From: Diphasiastrum complanatum
Lineage: Eukaryota > Streptophyta > Lycopodiopsida > Lycopodiales > Lycopodiaceae
Reading direction: 5' to 3'
Assembly (NCBI GenBank): GCA_029204225.1
Contig: CM055098.1
Coordinates: 2,107,106 to 2,171,105 of the forward strand
DNA length: 64,000 nt
In this document: piece after piece, positions 11,813 to 23,949 of the stretch
Numbering within the stretch: position 1 is the first letter of the stretch
Layout of the letters: every line of letters begins with the position of its first letter
Notes under the pieces: generated by a model
What the model saw: only the letters and a program-made list of their open reading frames with translations
Databases searched by the model: none
What the model was told of the DNA's origin: nothing
Made by a program: the position numbers and the translations under genes

Positions 11813-11942
11813 ACTCGAAGCCGTTGAAGCCATGAGGGAGACTACATCAAGTAGCCCACTGTTGGATGACGAATACCATACATAGTATTTGTAGATCTAT
11901 GGTGCATATTCAAAACATTTTAAAATCCTTGCTATGGCTCAA

Positions 11943-12722
11943 AATTAGATTGTTTTTGTCGTAAAACGGTGGTTGTGAGCGCAGCGGAGGCTCGATTGCT
12001 CATAGCGTAGGCGTGTAGAATGGAAACGCAACAGTTAGCAGCAGAAATATTCCTAAAAGAATTCATACAGTTTGTGCAAATGAACGACGCAATAGTGAGA
12101 CAAAAATTGCACTCTGATAAAAATATCAACAGTGAGTACAATAGCTTGAAGTAATAACTTCAGCTTGTTGAGCGTGATAACTCTGCTTAAAGATAATTTC
12201 GAAAAATTAACACTTACATAGCTTGTTTCAACTAATATAGAGATTTACACGAGAGGAAATATCTTACAAGCCTTTAAGACTATTTATGATAGTCTTTGCA
12301 TATGTACAAAAGTTGGTAACCATCAACCGCCTTTGAGATATTTGTTTGTCTAGTTGTTTTTAGGGTTACTCATCCATTGGCGAAGTCGGTCAGCAAAAAT
12401 AAAAAAAAGACGAAAGTGCCTTTAAAAAAGATTTCTAAGGTATTCTAGCCACTTGGCCAGTGTGTCGCTTTTTTCGCTAAGGGACGAAAAAAGATAGAAA
12501 AGGCGAAAAAGGTGAAGGTGCCTTAAAAATGATTTCGATGGTCAGTGTGTCGCATTTTAGCGAAAAAGGCAAAAAAGACGAAGGTGCCTTTTAAAAATGA
12601 TTTCTAAGGTATAGAAAAATCTCAAAGGGAAAAATGTGAAGGCCTAAAAATATGTTGTCGGCCTTCAGTTTTTCAGGATACTTGAACAATTTGTTTTAAG
12701 GCTGAGTATAAGAAATCTAACA
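11943..12722 (-). repeat. Copia 3' LTR (780 bp)
   Basis: Read on the minus strand it starts TGTTAGATTTC at 12722, right after a purine tract, and ends near 11943 with AATCTAAtt. That is the inverse of the start with only the last two bases changed. It follows the RNase H stop of the copia element at 12730-14421. The insertion's other LTR is not in the window, so no target duplication can be checked. Confidence 0.75.
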
Positions 12723-12731
12723 CTCCCCCTT
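12723..12731 (-). promoter_or_regulatory. Polypurine tract of copia element
   Basis: The minus strand reads AAGGGGGAG directly before the LTR start. This is the primer site for plus-strand DNA synthesis. Confidence 0.8.
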
Positions 12732-14421
12732 AATGTGGATCCTGAAAAACTTTGATCTTCAGATTTAACATATCGTTAAATATGAGATGTTGCTCTTTTG
12801 ATAGAGCCTTTGTGAAGTAATTTGCTGTTATGTAATTTGTTCTACAAAAAATCAATACTACTTTCTTACTGTGCACTTTCTCTCTAAGGTAGTGATACCT
12901 GATTTCTATATGTTTGCTTCGAGAGTGAAATTTCGGATTGAGAGATAACGCTATTGTGCTTCGATTGCCACAATAGATTGTTGTAGGAAGTGGTTGTGGA
13001 AGATTGAGGTCTGCAAGCAGTTGCCTAAGCCAGATCGCCTCTTTGGTTGCATTTGTGGCAGCTATGTATTCGGATTCTATTGATGATGATGCAACTGAAG
13101 TCTGCCTCTGGCTGTTCCATGAGATTGGGCCTTGGTTGTATAAAAATACAAATCTAGAAGTTGATTTTCTGGTGTCGACATCTCCTGCCCAATCCGCATC
13201 TATGTAGGCTTCAAGGATATTGGCAGTTTGGCTGCCTCCATAGCAGATGCTGATAGTTGTCGTTGCTTGAATGTACTTCATGATCTTTGTTAGCGCTTTC
13301 CAATGAGCTATGCCTGGATTTGAAAAGAACTGGCTGAATGTACTGATCGAATATGCAAGGCCTGGTCGCGTGCAAATCATTGCGTACATCAGTGAGCCGA
13401 TGATGGATTGAAATGGGTAGCGCTTCATCTCCTCCTTTTCTGCCTCAATTTGAGGAAACTGTTCCTTTGATAGTTTTAGTCCAGGGTCGAGTGGAAAGAG
13501 AATGGGTTTTCGGCTGGCCATTCCATACCTTTCCAGCACGTTGTTGAGATATCGTTGCTGACTGATGAAGATTAGTCTGCTAGGTTGATCTCATTGGATT
13601 TGGATTCCGAGACAATAGTGGACTGGACCCATGTCAGTCGTCTTGTATTCATGGGCCAGCATGCACTTTGTATCCTTCATCAGATTCAGATTATTACTGA
13701 ATAAGAGTGTATCATCTATGTTTTTGAGTGATGATGATGAAGTATTCTGATACAGATTTGAAGTAAACATTCGAATCTGTTGAGTTTGGAATAAAGCCAT
13801 TCTCTATAAAAAAAAATGCATTGATCTTTTGGAACCAGGCTCTGGGTGACTGTTTCAGCCCATAGAGCGCCTTGTGAATTCTGCACACAAGGTGCTGTTG
13901 TTTGTCGTTGAGTTCATATCCCTCTGGTTGTGTCATATAGATTTCCTTTTCGATGGTTCCATTGAGGAAAGCGGTCTGGACATCCATCTGATGAACTTCG
14001 AGATCTGCTGCAACTGCAAAGGAGAGGAGTAGGTGGATCGAAGCATGTTTGACGACTGGGCTGAAGGTTTCTGAATAATCCAAATCTGAAATCTGGAAAA
14101 AGCCTTTGGCGACTAGCTTGGCCTTGTAACGATTTAGCCTTCCTTCAACATCGTACTTCGCCTTGAATATCCATTTGCATGGAATTGGGTTTCGGTCGTC
14201 TGGCAGCTCAGTGAGTGTCCATGTTTGATTCTCCAACAGAGAATCGAATTTGCGAAGTAGCAGGCCGGATCATCCATAAATCTAGATGGAAGCTGTCTGG
14301 ACCTATTCGACCTTCTGAGTTGAACTTCGGTCCTCTGATGTGGGTTGACTCGTTGAGATTCTGATTCATCTTCTGAGTCATCATTGAGAGTCTGAGTTGA
14401 ATCTCTAGTTCGGAATTGCAC
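12730..14421 (-). pseudogene. Ty1/copia reverse transcriptase and RNase H (5'-truncated)
   Basis: The minus strand encodes the integrase-RT hinge (14421-14240), the RT (14236-13590) and the RNase H (13539-12730). RT motifs include NPIPCKWIFKAKYD, VHQMDVQTAFLNG and LYGLKQSPRAWF. The active-site box reads NIDDTLLFSN where YVDDTLL is usual. RNase H motifs include YIDADWAGD, SSSIESEYIA and ITANYFTKAL. Frame breaks lie near 13800-13712 and 13590-13540. Gag, protease and integrase are missing; the element abuts a plus-strand gypsy integrase end at about 14422, which marks the breakpoint. Confidence 0.9.
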
Positions 14422-14423
14422 AA

Positions 14424-14619
14424 AGGTGACCTAGCATTGATGTATCAGAGCAAGGTCACGAAAGGCAAATTGAAATTTTTCGGCCTCGGACCCTACCAAG
14501 TAATGAAAATATTCAAGAATGGCTCAGTTCAATTGGCCACACTGGAGGGTGACCTTTTACCCACCTTGGTAAATGGTAGTCGGCTAAGGCGCTATTACCA
14601 CTTACCTCCCACTGTATAA
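14424..14619 (+). pseudogene. Gypsy integrase C-terminal end
   Basis: The frame reads GDLALMYQSKVTKGKLK, then FGLGPYQV and NGSVQLATLEGDLLP, ending NGSRLRRYYH and a stop at 14617-14619. This is the C-terminal end of a Tat-like gypsy integrase. The intact copy at 22603-23402 has WLGPFKLIEV, NGSVQLQSLKGEL and NGSRLKKYYL. The catalytic core is lost at the junction with the copia element. It lies 1.3 kb upstream of an extra ORF on the same strand. Confidence 0.85.
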
Positions 14620-15921
14620 ACTTCATCATTTTTTTGTATGATTATTGTTTTGTCTTTCTTTGCATTTTCCCAGTTGTTTATGAACGATTCTTCTACTTGT
14701 CTGTCTTTTTGTGATATAATGTACAGGGAGTGGTGTTATGTGTAGAGAGTAGAGTATATCTAGGGATGAAAAAACAATCTACATGGTTCATGAAGTTAGT
14801 ACAGGTTACAGGTAAACGTTGAAGGCCACCAAATATAGTACTATGCAACAAAGTGAATCAACATTGGGTCCACCAAAAAAAAAAGTTCTATATTCATCAA
14901 AAAACTTTGAACTCAGTGCCAAAATCGATGTCAATGAAGGAAATACCATTTGTCAATGATCTGAACAGTTCCAAACCCTTCACTATTTAGCCCAGTAGAA
15001 CAGCACAAGTCACTAGCGGAGACAAAAGCCTCAATATCTCTCCCAAATTTCATTGTCTTGGTTCTCCTATTTGACCATGGCTAGCATACATCTTGAAAGT
15101 CTAAATTGCGTCAGGGGATCCATGAACCCTAAATCTCAGCCCTGTAGGCCAAAAATAGTAAAAATCACTTAAACCCACCTATAGGCTTGTCTTTTTAAGA
15201 TGTTGGCTTGCCCTCTTCACAGTAGACTCCTCATATTATGCTCTATTAACAATGAGTGAGGCGAACCAAGACTCTTAGCCAATTTTTGTTGGGGACCCAT
15301 TCTTAAAAAATCACTAAACAGGCTCCCCACACGTGTAAAAATGACATCATGGTTCGCCCCCTTGATATTTTGCACATCTTTCTATGCTAAAACTATTGTC
15401 CAACCGGCGAGCCAAGATGCCTAGCCAAACTCCCAAAAATAGAGATTTAGTGATTTTTGAAATTGAACTAAGTTTTTTGGCCATTTTTAGCACTATTTTG
15501 GATCCCCACACGTGTGAATGACCTGATCTTGGTTTGCCTATGTCACCATTGATCTTAGAATGTCCTTTTTAGTCGATTTGATATCTAATGTCTTGGTTTT
15601 ACCAAATTTGGAGGGGGGGGGGGGGGGGGGGGGTCTATATAAGGAGGTGGGATCCATTCAAAACTCACACTTGCTACAGACATGCTGCCGAAATTTTTTA
15701 GAAATTTTCCAGCATCCCCAAAGCAAAATCCAGCAGTCACAAAGGCCATCCATTCATTCTCAAAGCTAACCTACTAGATTTAGCAACTTTTACAGCTCTT
15801 TTTCACTTTTGAACTTGCTATTTTGGGAAAGTTAAGCACTTTTTGGGCTTAAAATTGCCAAGACGGTGAAGGAGGATAAGTGAGAGAAGAAGATCTCACT
15901 CCACACGCATCAGACGACGAA
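14620..15921 (+). promoter_or_regulatory. Integrase-to-extra-ORF gap with candidate internal promoter
   Basis: No coding frame is convincing here. Two similar boxes, GGCTCCCCACACGTGT (15321-15336) and GGATCCCCACACGTGT (15500-15515), lie about 180 bp apart. Each is followed by a related GGTT(C/T)GCC stretch. Downstream come a 21-G run and TCTATATAAGG (15634-15644), a good TATA box about 280 bp before the extra ORF's first ATG. The order G-box, G-box, TATA, ORF looks like a promoter. An alternative is that this is an LTR, but I find no TG…CA boundaries or PBS. Confidence 0.45.
15613..15633 (+). repeat. Run of 21 G residues beside a TATA box
   Basis: The homopolymer sits at 15613-15633 and is followed directly by TCTATATAAGG. 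It could form a quadruplex, or it could be an assembly or slippage artefact. Confidence 0.9.
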
Positions 15922-17594
15922 ATGATGGAGGAAAAGCCGACCATACTAGAACTCCTCCCGGTGCCAAAACCCTACGAGGCACGGAAATGGTGGAAATCAG
16001 GGGAGCCCCTATTGAAGACCTGCGGATATCAAAACTATTCTCCTCCTGTACGCCAATTCATGATCATTGTGGAGTATGCATTCCGCTCAACCATTCAAGA
16101 TATTTTGAGCTTCAAGTACAGGCTGAACCAAGTGACACACAACGTCTCATTTGCCACAGAAGCTCTTATGGCAATTGGCATTCCTAACAGGTCAAGGCGC
16201 ATGTCCACACACAAGACAAGGGCCATGAAAGTCGAAAAGTATATGGACATTACTAAAAAGACATGGCGCACGAATGATGGCCTATTACTTGAAGCCATCG
16301 TTGATGAAGTTCTTCAAGGAGCTGCTACCTTCGTAGTTAACTTTTTTGAGGTGGCAAGGTCAAGAAAGGCTCGCATTTCAATGACCTTCTTTATGTACCT
16401 ACTAGCTGCTATTACTGAGCTAGATGGATACAACTACAGTTGGGCTCACCTAGTCCAAGAAGAAATTTTTTAAGGCCCTTATCTCTCCAAGGAAACAGAC
16501 TGCAGTGGGACCACTTCTCACTCAACTAGCAATACACCAAGCGGGCGACCTAATTGACCCTTCAACGGACTTTTCAGCAGAATCTCCCATTGAGGCCATG
16601 TCTTCTAAGGCAAAATCTAAGAAGTCCACGACAGAGGATAAGGATTGGCAACAAGTAGTCCAACACCTTTCGGCACAAGCAGCAATCCAAGCTGCACCCA
16701 ACTCACCCAAACATCCTTTTGCCATGCAATTGGAGCTATTCCAACTAGCCCTTCAAGGCAGATAGGAGCTACTCAAGCGGAGGCCATCTTTTAAGCTTTC
16801 CCCTCTACCCCAGATTTCAACAGAGATCAACTCACCACCAAGGCACACAACTATTGAAGATCAACCTAAAGATACCGTGGTAGCAGATACTGCCAAAGAG
16901 ACTCCAGACACTCAAGGGGAAGAAATTCTCACTCTTGATCAAGGAGAAGGGTCGCCCACACACACCTATACTGGGTACCCTGATGGAGCCGACCCCTCCC
17001 GATGTGTACGATAAAAATCTGCCTTAGAACATACAAGCTCAAGCAGCCCCATCAAGAGCCATCCACACAATCCCAGATTTTGGCAAGCCACTAGAGGAGG
17101 TTGATGTCCCAGCGGCCAGTGCACTTTCTCATGTGCACGGTCTACTCAAGGATCTCAACTGGTTGTTGCAACATCACCTCCACCACCATCACCAAGTGGA
17201 GTCCGCAATGAAAGCTAAATAGGACCTTGAGCTCCACAGCCAACAATTGCAACAAGAAGCGGATCACACAAGGAAGCAGATGGCCACGATGCAACAAGAA
17301 ATGGATGCAATGAGTTCTAGCATCCAATCACACCAACAGCTGGCCTCAACATTGCAACAGGCACAAAAATACCATGATGCCCAACTCCAGGCAGAAAAGC
17401 AACGGACCTCATGCCAAATCAATATAACTCTTGGAAAAGAAGCGGTCATCAAAACTTCAAAAAAAATGTGCGACGACCAAAAACAAACGATTAATTTTTA
17501 TCTTTCAATTCCACCTCAACCAAATTCTTCTCTGGTCCCCGCAGAAACATACAATGAGCTCTTAGCCAATGTCGCGCTATACCAACAGGGTTAA
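15922..17594 (+). pseudogene. Extra ORF downstream of gypsy integrase (plus-strand element)
   Basis: The first frame (ATG at 15922, stop at 16471) encodes about 183 residues rich in alpha-helix. It includes KWWKSGEPLLKTCGY and FFMYLLAAITELDGYNYSW. The stop follows a run of seven T, and the adjacent frame continues through a Ser/Lys and Gln/Ala-rich linker (16505-16765). After further breaks, a Gln-rich coiled coil follows (17247-17594: repeated HxQ, QxxMxxM and QQAQ patterns) ending at a TAA. I do not recognise the domain. Position after integrase and before an LTR suggests the third ORF found in some Tat and Athila gypsy lineages. It has no signal peptide or clear membrane segment. Confidence 0.6.
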
Positions 17595-17603
17595 TATAGA
17601 TTT

Positions 17604-18831
17604 TGTAGTGAAAAGTATCGTCCCCACAGAGGACAACGTTAGAAAGTTATGTTTTTGGGGTAATTATGGTAGGTGATTTTGAATGTTATTCTGGTTGTCG
17701 ATAGACATTAAAAAGTAACCAATATTACTTATATTTGGAATGGGTAATGTTAATGAATTTAGAACAACAATCTGGCCTCTATCAAATTGAAGGAAGCGCG
17801 TTCTACAAATGAAATGTTATCAGAGTAGTACAGCAGACTACACTCTGGCTGACTAAGGTGTCAACAGAGAATCGAGAATTGTTCGATGTATTCGCGACTG
17901 CGTAGACAATTAATTAATCAAGTTTGCAAATTATTCATTCCTAGACAATAGTCCTCAACAACTAAAGTCCAACTTAATGATTAAAGAGTATGAATGGTTT
18001 TCGAGCATGTTAGAAATTTATGTCAATGCCAATCAGGAAAACAGATCAGAGACTCATTCTGCAGACAAGGACTGTCATCTCATTTATATACATACTACTT
18101 AATTCAATGATCGTGCTAAACTACAAAAAGATAGTCATTATTCGAGTGTCGAAAAGAAAGTATTCGCGACAGATGAATAAGATGATTTTAAGACAGTTCT
18201 TTAGAGCATGCTTTACAGAAATACAGCAAACGACTGTAATTCACTAGATCGTTTGTCTGATCAGAGAGTAATTCATGAAATGCGTTAGATATTGTTAGCA
18301 GACTCAAGATCACTCACACTCAGCAGTGCGGAGAACAGAGATAAGGGAGAATAACTCACAGAACTCTATTCAGTTCTTCAATCTCTTACATAAGCATAAA
18401 CTCTTCTCTCTCGATGATCGAGACTGAAGTGTGAGATCAATATATGTTCTACGGGGCGAACAAACACACCTCTTAAACAATAGGTGCGTCGCTCCCGCGA
18501 AAGGGTCTAGTTAAGATTTAAACTGAAAATACGTTCAACTATACCATAAGAGGTATACTTAACTATGAGTTAAAGTTACTCTAGTTTAACATGTCTTTTC
18601 ATAACTAGTCGTTTCGTATGAACGACCTAGTTAAGGGTTATCCAAGGCAATGTCTTTTCCTATTAAAGGTATAGCCCTTAATTTATAAGGCAAGTACCTA
18701 GGAGATATATTCTCAGAAAATGACTTAGGCCTCTTCATGATTTATACTTAACCAACTCATATCTTCATTTTTGAGTATATTATGCCATATCTATGTTGAT
18801 ATTCAATTTTTGACATTTGCGTGGCATCACA
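17604..18831 (-). repeat. Gypsy 3' LTR (about 1.23 kb)
   Basis: On the minus strand it begins TGTGATGCC at 18831, directly after the purine tract GAGGAAGGGGATA. It ends CACTACA at 17604, a proper near-inverse of its start. It lies at the 3' end of the minus-strand element whose integrase is at 22603-23402 and whose extra ORF is at 19116-22002. It sits 10 bp after the stop of the plus-strand extra ORF, so this element inserted into the 3' end of the other gypsy element. Confidence 0.75.
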
Positions 18832-18845
18832 TATCCCCTTCCTCA
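18832..18845 (-). promoter_or_regulatory. Polypurine tract of gypsy element
   Basis: The minus strand reads GAGGAAGGGGATA immediately before the LTR. It shows that the region between integrase and this point lies inside the element. Confidence 0.75.
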
Positions 18846-19115
18846 AATGTGAAACGTCCTCGTGAACATATCATCGTTATTTCGAGGATATTCAAGAAAC
18901 ATTCTTGGTCGTCAGATTTTTGTTGAGGCGAAAAAAATATTTTTTCATATGATTCGTCCTTTAGATATGTATCTTGTTGTTGCATTGAGTAGGTTGATTT
19001 TGAGTTGAAATTGTTTGAAGAAAACTGGAATCAAACTTTTAAACATCTTCAAACTGCAAAGATCTAGCTTTAGTAGCACAGATAGACATCAGCATGACAA
19101 AGACATGAATAATAT

Positions 19116-22002
19116 TTATGAATTATTCAATTCTTCATATAGTTTCTGAGCTAGCTCGAAGTTTTGTTGAGCTTCGATCAACAACAAATCTTGTTTGGAT
19201 TTTGTATATCGGCCAACTAGGAGGTTGCCAAATTCTTCTAGTTTAATAGGAAGTAATGTTCCATCGAACAACTCCTGAGTCAACTTTGTATCTTCGTCTG
19301 AATCACTTCGTAGAGTGATTTCTTCACAGTATCGAACTGAGAATCTAATAAAATTGCTTTTAACATAAAGATTTTGAACAAAAAATAATGTCTTTGTCGC
19401 AAAGGTACCAAACTGCCAAAATGAATATGTACAAAATTGCTTATATCTGAATGACTTCCTTCTATCCTGCAGATTATGTCGAATCTTCGCAAAATAGTCT
19501 GCAAGGTTCCGCTCCCAATCCACATATAGACTGAAGTCTGGATACGCCATATTAATGTTGATCAGCAACCCTGCGTCGTCGAATGCGCCTAAATCCGCAA
19601 TAGCTTTGGGTTTGTATAATTGAAACTACGACTTTCGCTTCCAAAAATGTCGCTTATTGTCTTCGTTCTGCAAAAATTGAAGTTCTTTGATGCGAATGTA
19701 TTCAAGAGCATACATAGCCGAAGAGCCTATGTATAACTCTACTGACCCGAAAGGCAGGACTTTAAACTTTCCTTGGATTATGCCCCAGCAAAGACATCCT
19801 TTCTGCTCGATAGAAAGCTGGGCCCATAACTAGAGAAAGTCTTCCTTCTCCCATGGTCGCTTCCAATCGTCGAAGGCGATGCCTACTGCGCCTGGTAGCA
19901 TCATATAATCCATACGCCATTGTAATTCAATGTTAAAAGCAGGTGGACACCATTTCCAGAAGCGTTCAACAAATGCACAGAATCTGTCAGCACATATTTT
20001 CGACTGATTCCGCCGCATTCGTTTTGGCTATGTAGATGCAGTTGCCAAGTCCTGCGTTTGCAACTTAGCAGCCAACTTTTGATCTTCCATTTGTTGTTGG
20101 AGATCTGACAGCTCCTGTTCGAGCTTGTCAATCTTTGCGACTGCTTCCAGATACTCGGGATGGTCTGAGGCTCCGGTGCAGGCAGGCACAGATGGAGTTT
20201 GCTATATAAGGTTATCAAATCTGAGTAGGGCCTAAAGGTACTCGTCATGTGCATCTGGTCCGCTGCAAGATGGGGTAGCTTCACTCGAAAACTCCCTTAG
20301 CTCCGCCAATTTTTCCTCAACAAGAGCCTTCGAATCCTCGAGTGATTGCAGGAACTCAAGTCAAAAATTGTCGAGCATCTGATCTCGGAGCTGGTTTAGC
20401 TTCATGAGGTCGACTGTAACAGACCCTGTATTGGAGCATACCGAGAGAGCAGCTTCTGCCTTCAGTCTTCTCATTCGCTCCTCTTGGAAATGTTTATGGA
20501 GCGCGACATTATGTTGATTTGCAGCTGTCAGTTGCTGCTTTAAAGAATAATTTTGAGTCTGATAATTATCAGACTTGGCCTCAATCACCTTATTGATCTA
20601 TTTTAAAGAATCAGCTTCCTTTATTAAGGTTTCAAGCTGTGTGTCGAGAGAACGATTTTTTTCAATCAGCTTCGTGTTGTCTGATTCGAGCGAATCAATC
20701 TTCTCGAAAGATGCCTTGAGATCCTCTTGGCATCTTCTTTCTGAGTTGACAAATTTCATCGTAAGTTGTTGATGATACTTGTCCAACTCATACACTTCAG
20801 CCACTAGGTCTTTGGCTTTCTCGGTCATAGTGCGAAACCACTGGGATTGGTCGCCTGGTTGTTTTTCATCTGCCACAGGTGCCCCAGTGTCGCCTGCAGT
20901 AGTTGTTTGTCTTTTGTCTGAGGTATCACACTGAGTTGTGTCATCGTCAGAGGAGGAGGTCCTCGGCTGCTTCTGAGATGTGGAAGCAGATGCGTGCTGT
21001 GAAGAATCAACAGCAGCAGCAGCTCCATCAGTCTCCATTGCCACAACTGGAACTGGTTCCGACTGGGATGGTGCAGCATCAATGTCCATAGCAGTGGTAG
21101 CTGCCACTTCGACGGCTGGTGCAATTTGAGTAACGAGGCCGAAAAGATCAATTGGCTTGGGGGCCAACATCCTTCCTGTCAATAATGTTTTTTCCTTGCT
21201 CATTCAAAATGTCGAAATGGGCACATAGCCGAGAGACATGTGCTCCAACTCCAGAAATTTTTTGGTGCTTGATCCAGCGCAAAAATGCTTTATATGTAAT
21301 AGTGTCGAAACAAACCGGATTTCCCGCAAGTGCGTCTAAGATGTAACCAAAATTTTGCACTGAAATCGTCGCATCAGCATCCGTCAAAAAGAGTACTTGG
21401 TTCGCATATTTACAAAACATTTTAAATGTGGTATCACGAATCATAGAGATCTTGTACCCCTTCGTGGGTACGAAGCAATTGGTAAGGAAGTGGGTAGCTT
21501 CATCCACCGAATCCTTATTTGTTGAGATCATCTTCCCATCCATCGATAATCCAAGGGCTGTGCAGAACAAGTCTTCAGAGATAGTGAAGAATTTGGCTCG
21601 TACATGGACTTTGAAATCCACCTCCGAAATGGAATGAATGGAGTTGACAAACTCTGTACTGACTTCGGAGAGGATGATGGAGGGGTCCACTTTCAAATTA
21701 CCCAACCTGCATCAATCCAAAAAGGACTGGATGGATGCTAGGCAGATTCATACGCGTGCTTTCCAGATGATGTTAGAGCTTGAACTAGATCCATAAGCCA
21801 TTGTTCGAATTTTTTCACAAAAGCTTGTAGATTCCAATAGGTCGCAAATGAATGCTTTGATCGCAAAGAGAATGTGCACAGGAAAGCATGAAATCGCAGA
21901 CAGAAAGTGTAAGGAAGAAAAATGAAAAATAACTCTGATATGCAGTAGCGGTGTGGAAGGGATGATGACATGGCATGGTGACTTGACGTCTGGCACTTCC
22001 AT
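19116..22002 (-). pseudogene. Extra ORF downstream of gypsy integrase (minus-strand element)
   Basis: Reading starts at an ATG at 22002 (MAYGSSSSSNIIWKAR). After two in-frame stops comes an N-terminal domain (21705-21160). It includes VHVRAKFFTISEDLFCTALG and ends near RLCAHFDILNEQGK. This resembles, weakly, the plant transposon-associated domain found in retroelement extra ORFs. A frameshift at about 21180 leads into an acidic Ser/Thr/Gln linker, then a long coiled coil (20830-20360, interrupted by a TAG and a TGA). Then comes a C-terminal region (20050-19116) with WRMDYMMLPGAVGIAFDDW and YPDFSLYVDWERNLADYF. Full length would be roughly 950 residues. It lies between the integrase and the polypurine tract, so it belongs to the element. 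Role unknown. Confidence 0.65.
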
Positions 22003-22602
22003 TTATGGAGTACGTACATGGGTCAGTGTTTGAAACTATGATTTGACATATCGATCTTTAATGACGGAAGACTGTTTTAAATAAATTAAGGAAAAACAAT
22101 ATCGGTTTTGATATGTGAGCGTACACACGTGTGAATAATGAGGATCACGTGGCCATCATCTTTAATAGAGAGATATAAAAAGTAGGTAGATAGATTCTTG
22201 AAAGATACTAGAAAGTTTCTAGAATGTTTCGTGAAACATTCTTGAGAGATTCTAGAAAATGATACAGAACTTCACGAAAAATTCTTGAAAATGTTAATGC
22301 TAGAAAAATTCTTGAAAGAAAAAAAAAGATGACAAGTTTCAGTTCACAGTTAGAGTGTCACAAAAGTTTCTCGAAAAGTTCTCGAAAATACTTTGAAAAA
22401 TAACTTAAAAAATTTGAGAGAAGACAAGAAAAATTCTCGAAAAATTCACGAAACAGTTTGAACAAATGTTGAACAATGATAGAAAAGTGCACAAAAATTT
22501 CTAGAAAATTTTCTAGAAAAGAAAAAAAAAAAAAGTCGCAAACATTATCAGAAAAATACTAGAAAATAATAAGAATAAAAATAAATAAATAAAAATTTTT
22601 GG
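22003..22602 (-). promoter_or_regulatory. Integrase-to-extra-ORF gap of the minus-strand gypsy
   Basis: Non-coding and AT-rich. On the minus strand a CACGTG box (22148-22153) and then CACACGTGTG (22124-22133) lie about 130 bp upstream of the extra-ORF start; TTTTTATATCTC further upstream is a weak TATA candidate. The upstream half is full of short GAAAATTCTTGAA/TCTAGAAA-type repeats. The same combination of G-box core plus CACACGTGTG occurs in the matching gap of the plus-strand element, so both may contain an internal promoter. Confidence 0.35.
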
Positions 22603-23402
22603 TCAAAGGTAGTATTTTTTTAGTCTGGACCCGTTAAGACGTGTAGGTATCAGTTCCCCTTTAAGTGATTGAAGTTGCACAGAACCATTGTCACATACCT
22701 CTATGAGTTTAAAAGGTCCAAGCCATCGCATATGGAGTTTTTCTGGGAACTTTTGATGGCGACTGTCATATATCAGCACATAATCATTAATTTTAAGACC
22801 ACATTTGTTTATATGACTGTCGTATTTCTTCTTTTTTTGTTCCTGGATTTCCTTCGTTAATTTTTGTGAAGACTCACGAGCTTCAGCTAGTTCTTCAATA
22901 TTAGTCAACCTTTCGTTTATAGAGTCTGCATTTGTTCGTTGAGCTTGGATACGAGAAGTTTTGACCTCAAATTCAATTGGCAGAATAGGATGCATACCAT
23001 ATGTCAGAAAATATGGTGTCGATTTCGTCGTGATTTTCTCTGTATTACGATAAGCCCAAAGAACTGATGGTAGTTTCTGATCCCAATCCGTTGCGTGTGC
23101 GATAGTAATTTTAGTCAAGATCTTACATAAAATTTCATTAGCTCTTTCTGTCAACCCGTTTGCTTTTGGATTATACGGTGTAGTTTTTCTGTGTTTGATA
23201 AGGAAATAAGTTGTCAGCAACTGTATAGTGTCATTTAAAAAATGTGTACCTCGGTCACTTACTAGTTCGAGTGGACAACCATATCTGGTGATAATACTTT
23301 TGAATAAGAACGTCGCGACAGTTTTTGCATCATTTCTTTTTGTCGCCTCTGCTTCCACGTTCTTTGTAGCATAATCCGTTGCAACTAGAATATATCGACA
23401 TT
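22603..23402 (-). pseudogene. Ty3/gypsy integrase, core and C-terminal domain (5'-truncated, open)
   Basis: An uninterrupted minus-strand frame of about 267 codons encodes the integrase core from YILVATDYATK onward. The three acidic residues are all visible: Asp in ATDYATK, Asp in VSDRGTHFLN and Glu in NGLTERANE. A C-terminal domain with WLGPFKLIEV and NGSRLKKYYL ends at the stop. The zinc finger, RNase H and RT are missing because a solo-LTR-like repeat abuts at about 23431. It is followed downstream by the extra ORF, polypurine tract and 3' LTR, so 23402-17604 is the 3' half of one Tat-like element. Confidence 0.9.
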
Positions 23403-23430
23403 TCGTATGTCGGGTAACAAGTTTAATTTC

Positions 23431-23949
23431 TTAGAATTAAAATATTCAAGGTAGGTAGAAGTAGAAACTCGAGCTACCATAGGAATTGCCATTTGTACTT
23501 TACATGCCACAATTAATGCATGAAAAGACTATGTGGCACAATTAGACATAGTGAGGTGGCTTGGATAAGTCTAGATAGCTTGAGAGGTGGATCCACAACT
23601 CCAATTCAACTCAAAGTAGGAGAAGAGTCCATGGATCTATATATATGTGATGTACTCTTATTGAGAAGATGATGAAATTTGTGTGTAATGCAAATTTGGA
23701 GACAAGCTCTTTGTGCTCTCTCTCTCTCCACAAGTTTTGTACTTGCTATTTTCTGTCTCTAGCCAAGTAGAGGCTTTTATGATGCTTAGTCTTATGTTTT
23801 GCTGACAGATCTTGCTTGTAACACAATAATATTGCTTGTATGATCAGCTTTCCTATTGACAACCAATGCTAGTCTGATCTTTATGGTGTTATTGTGCTTA
23901 GGAGATAAAAAATACATGTGTAGGGCATCCCACACGTGTGAATTCAGCA
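23431..23949 (+). repeat. Solo-LTR-like repeat, family 2 (copy A)
   Basis: It is nearly the same, base for base, as 53076-53592 and in the same orientation. Ends read TTAGAATT… and …AATTCAGCA (AATTCAACA in the other copy), consistent with an LTR of the form TGTTAGAATT…AATTCAACA whose first bases are lost. It contains TATATATATG near 23639-23648, a CT-rich stretch and a terminal CACACGTGTG. It cuts the gypsy integrase on one side and the copia RNase H on the other. I could not find a target duplication. Confidence 0.75.

Noticed and set aside
17604-18831. This stretch as part of the plus-strand extra ORF or its 3' UTR
   Set aside because: A minus-strand polypurine tract and TGTGATG…CACTACA ends fit an LTR of the opposite element better.
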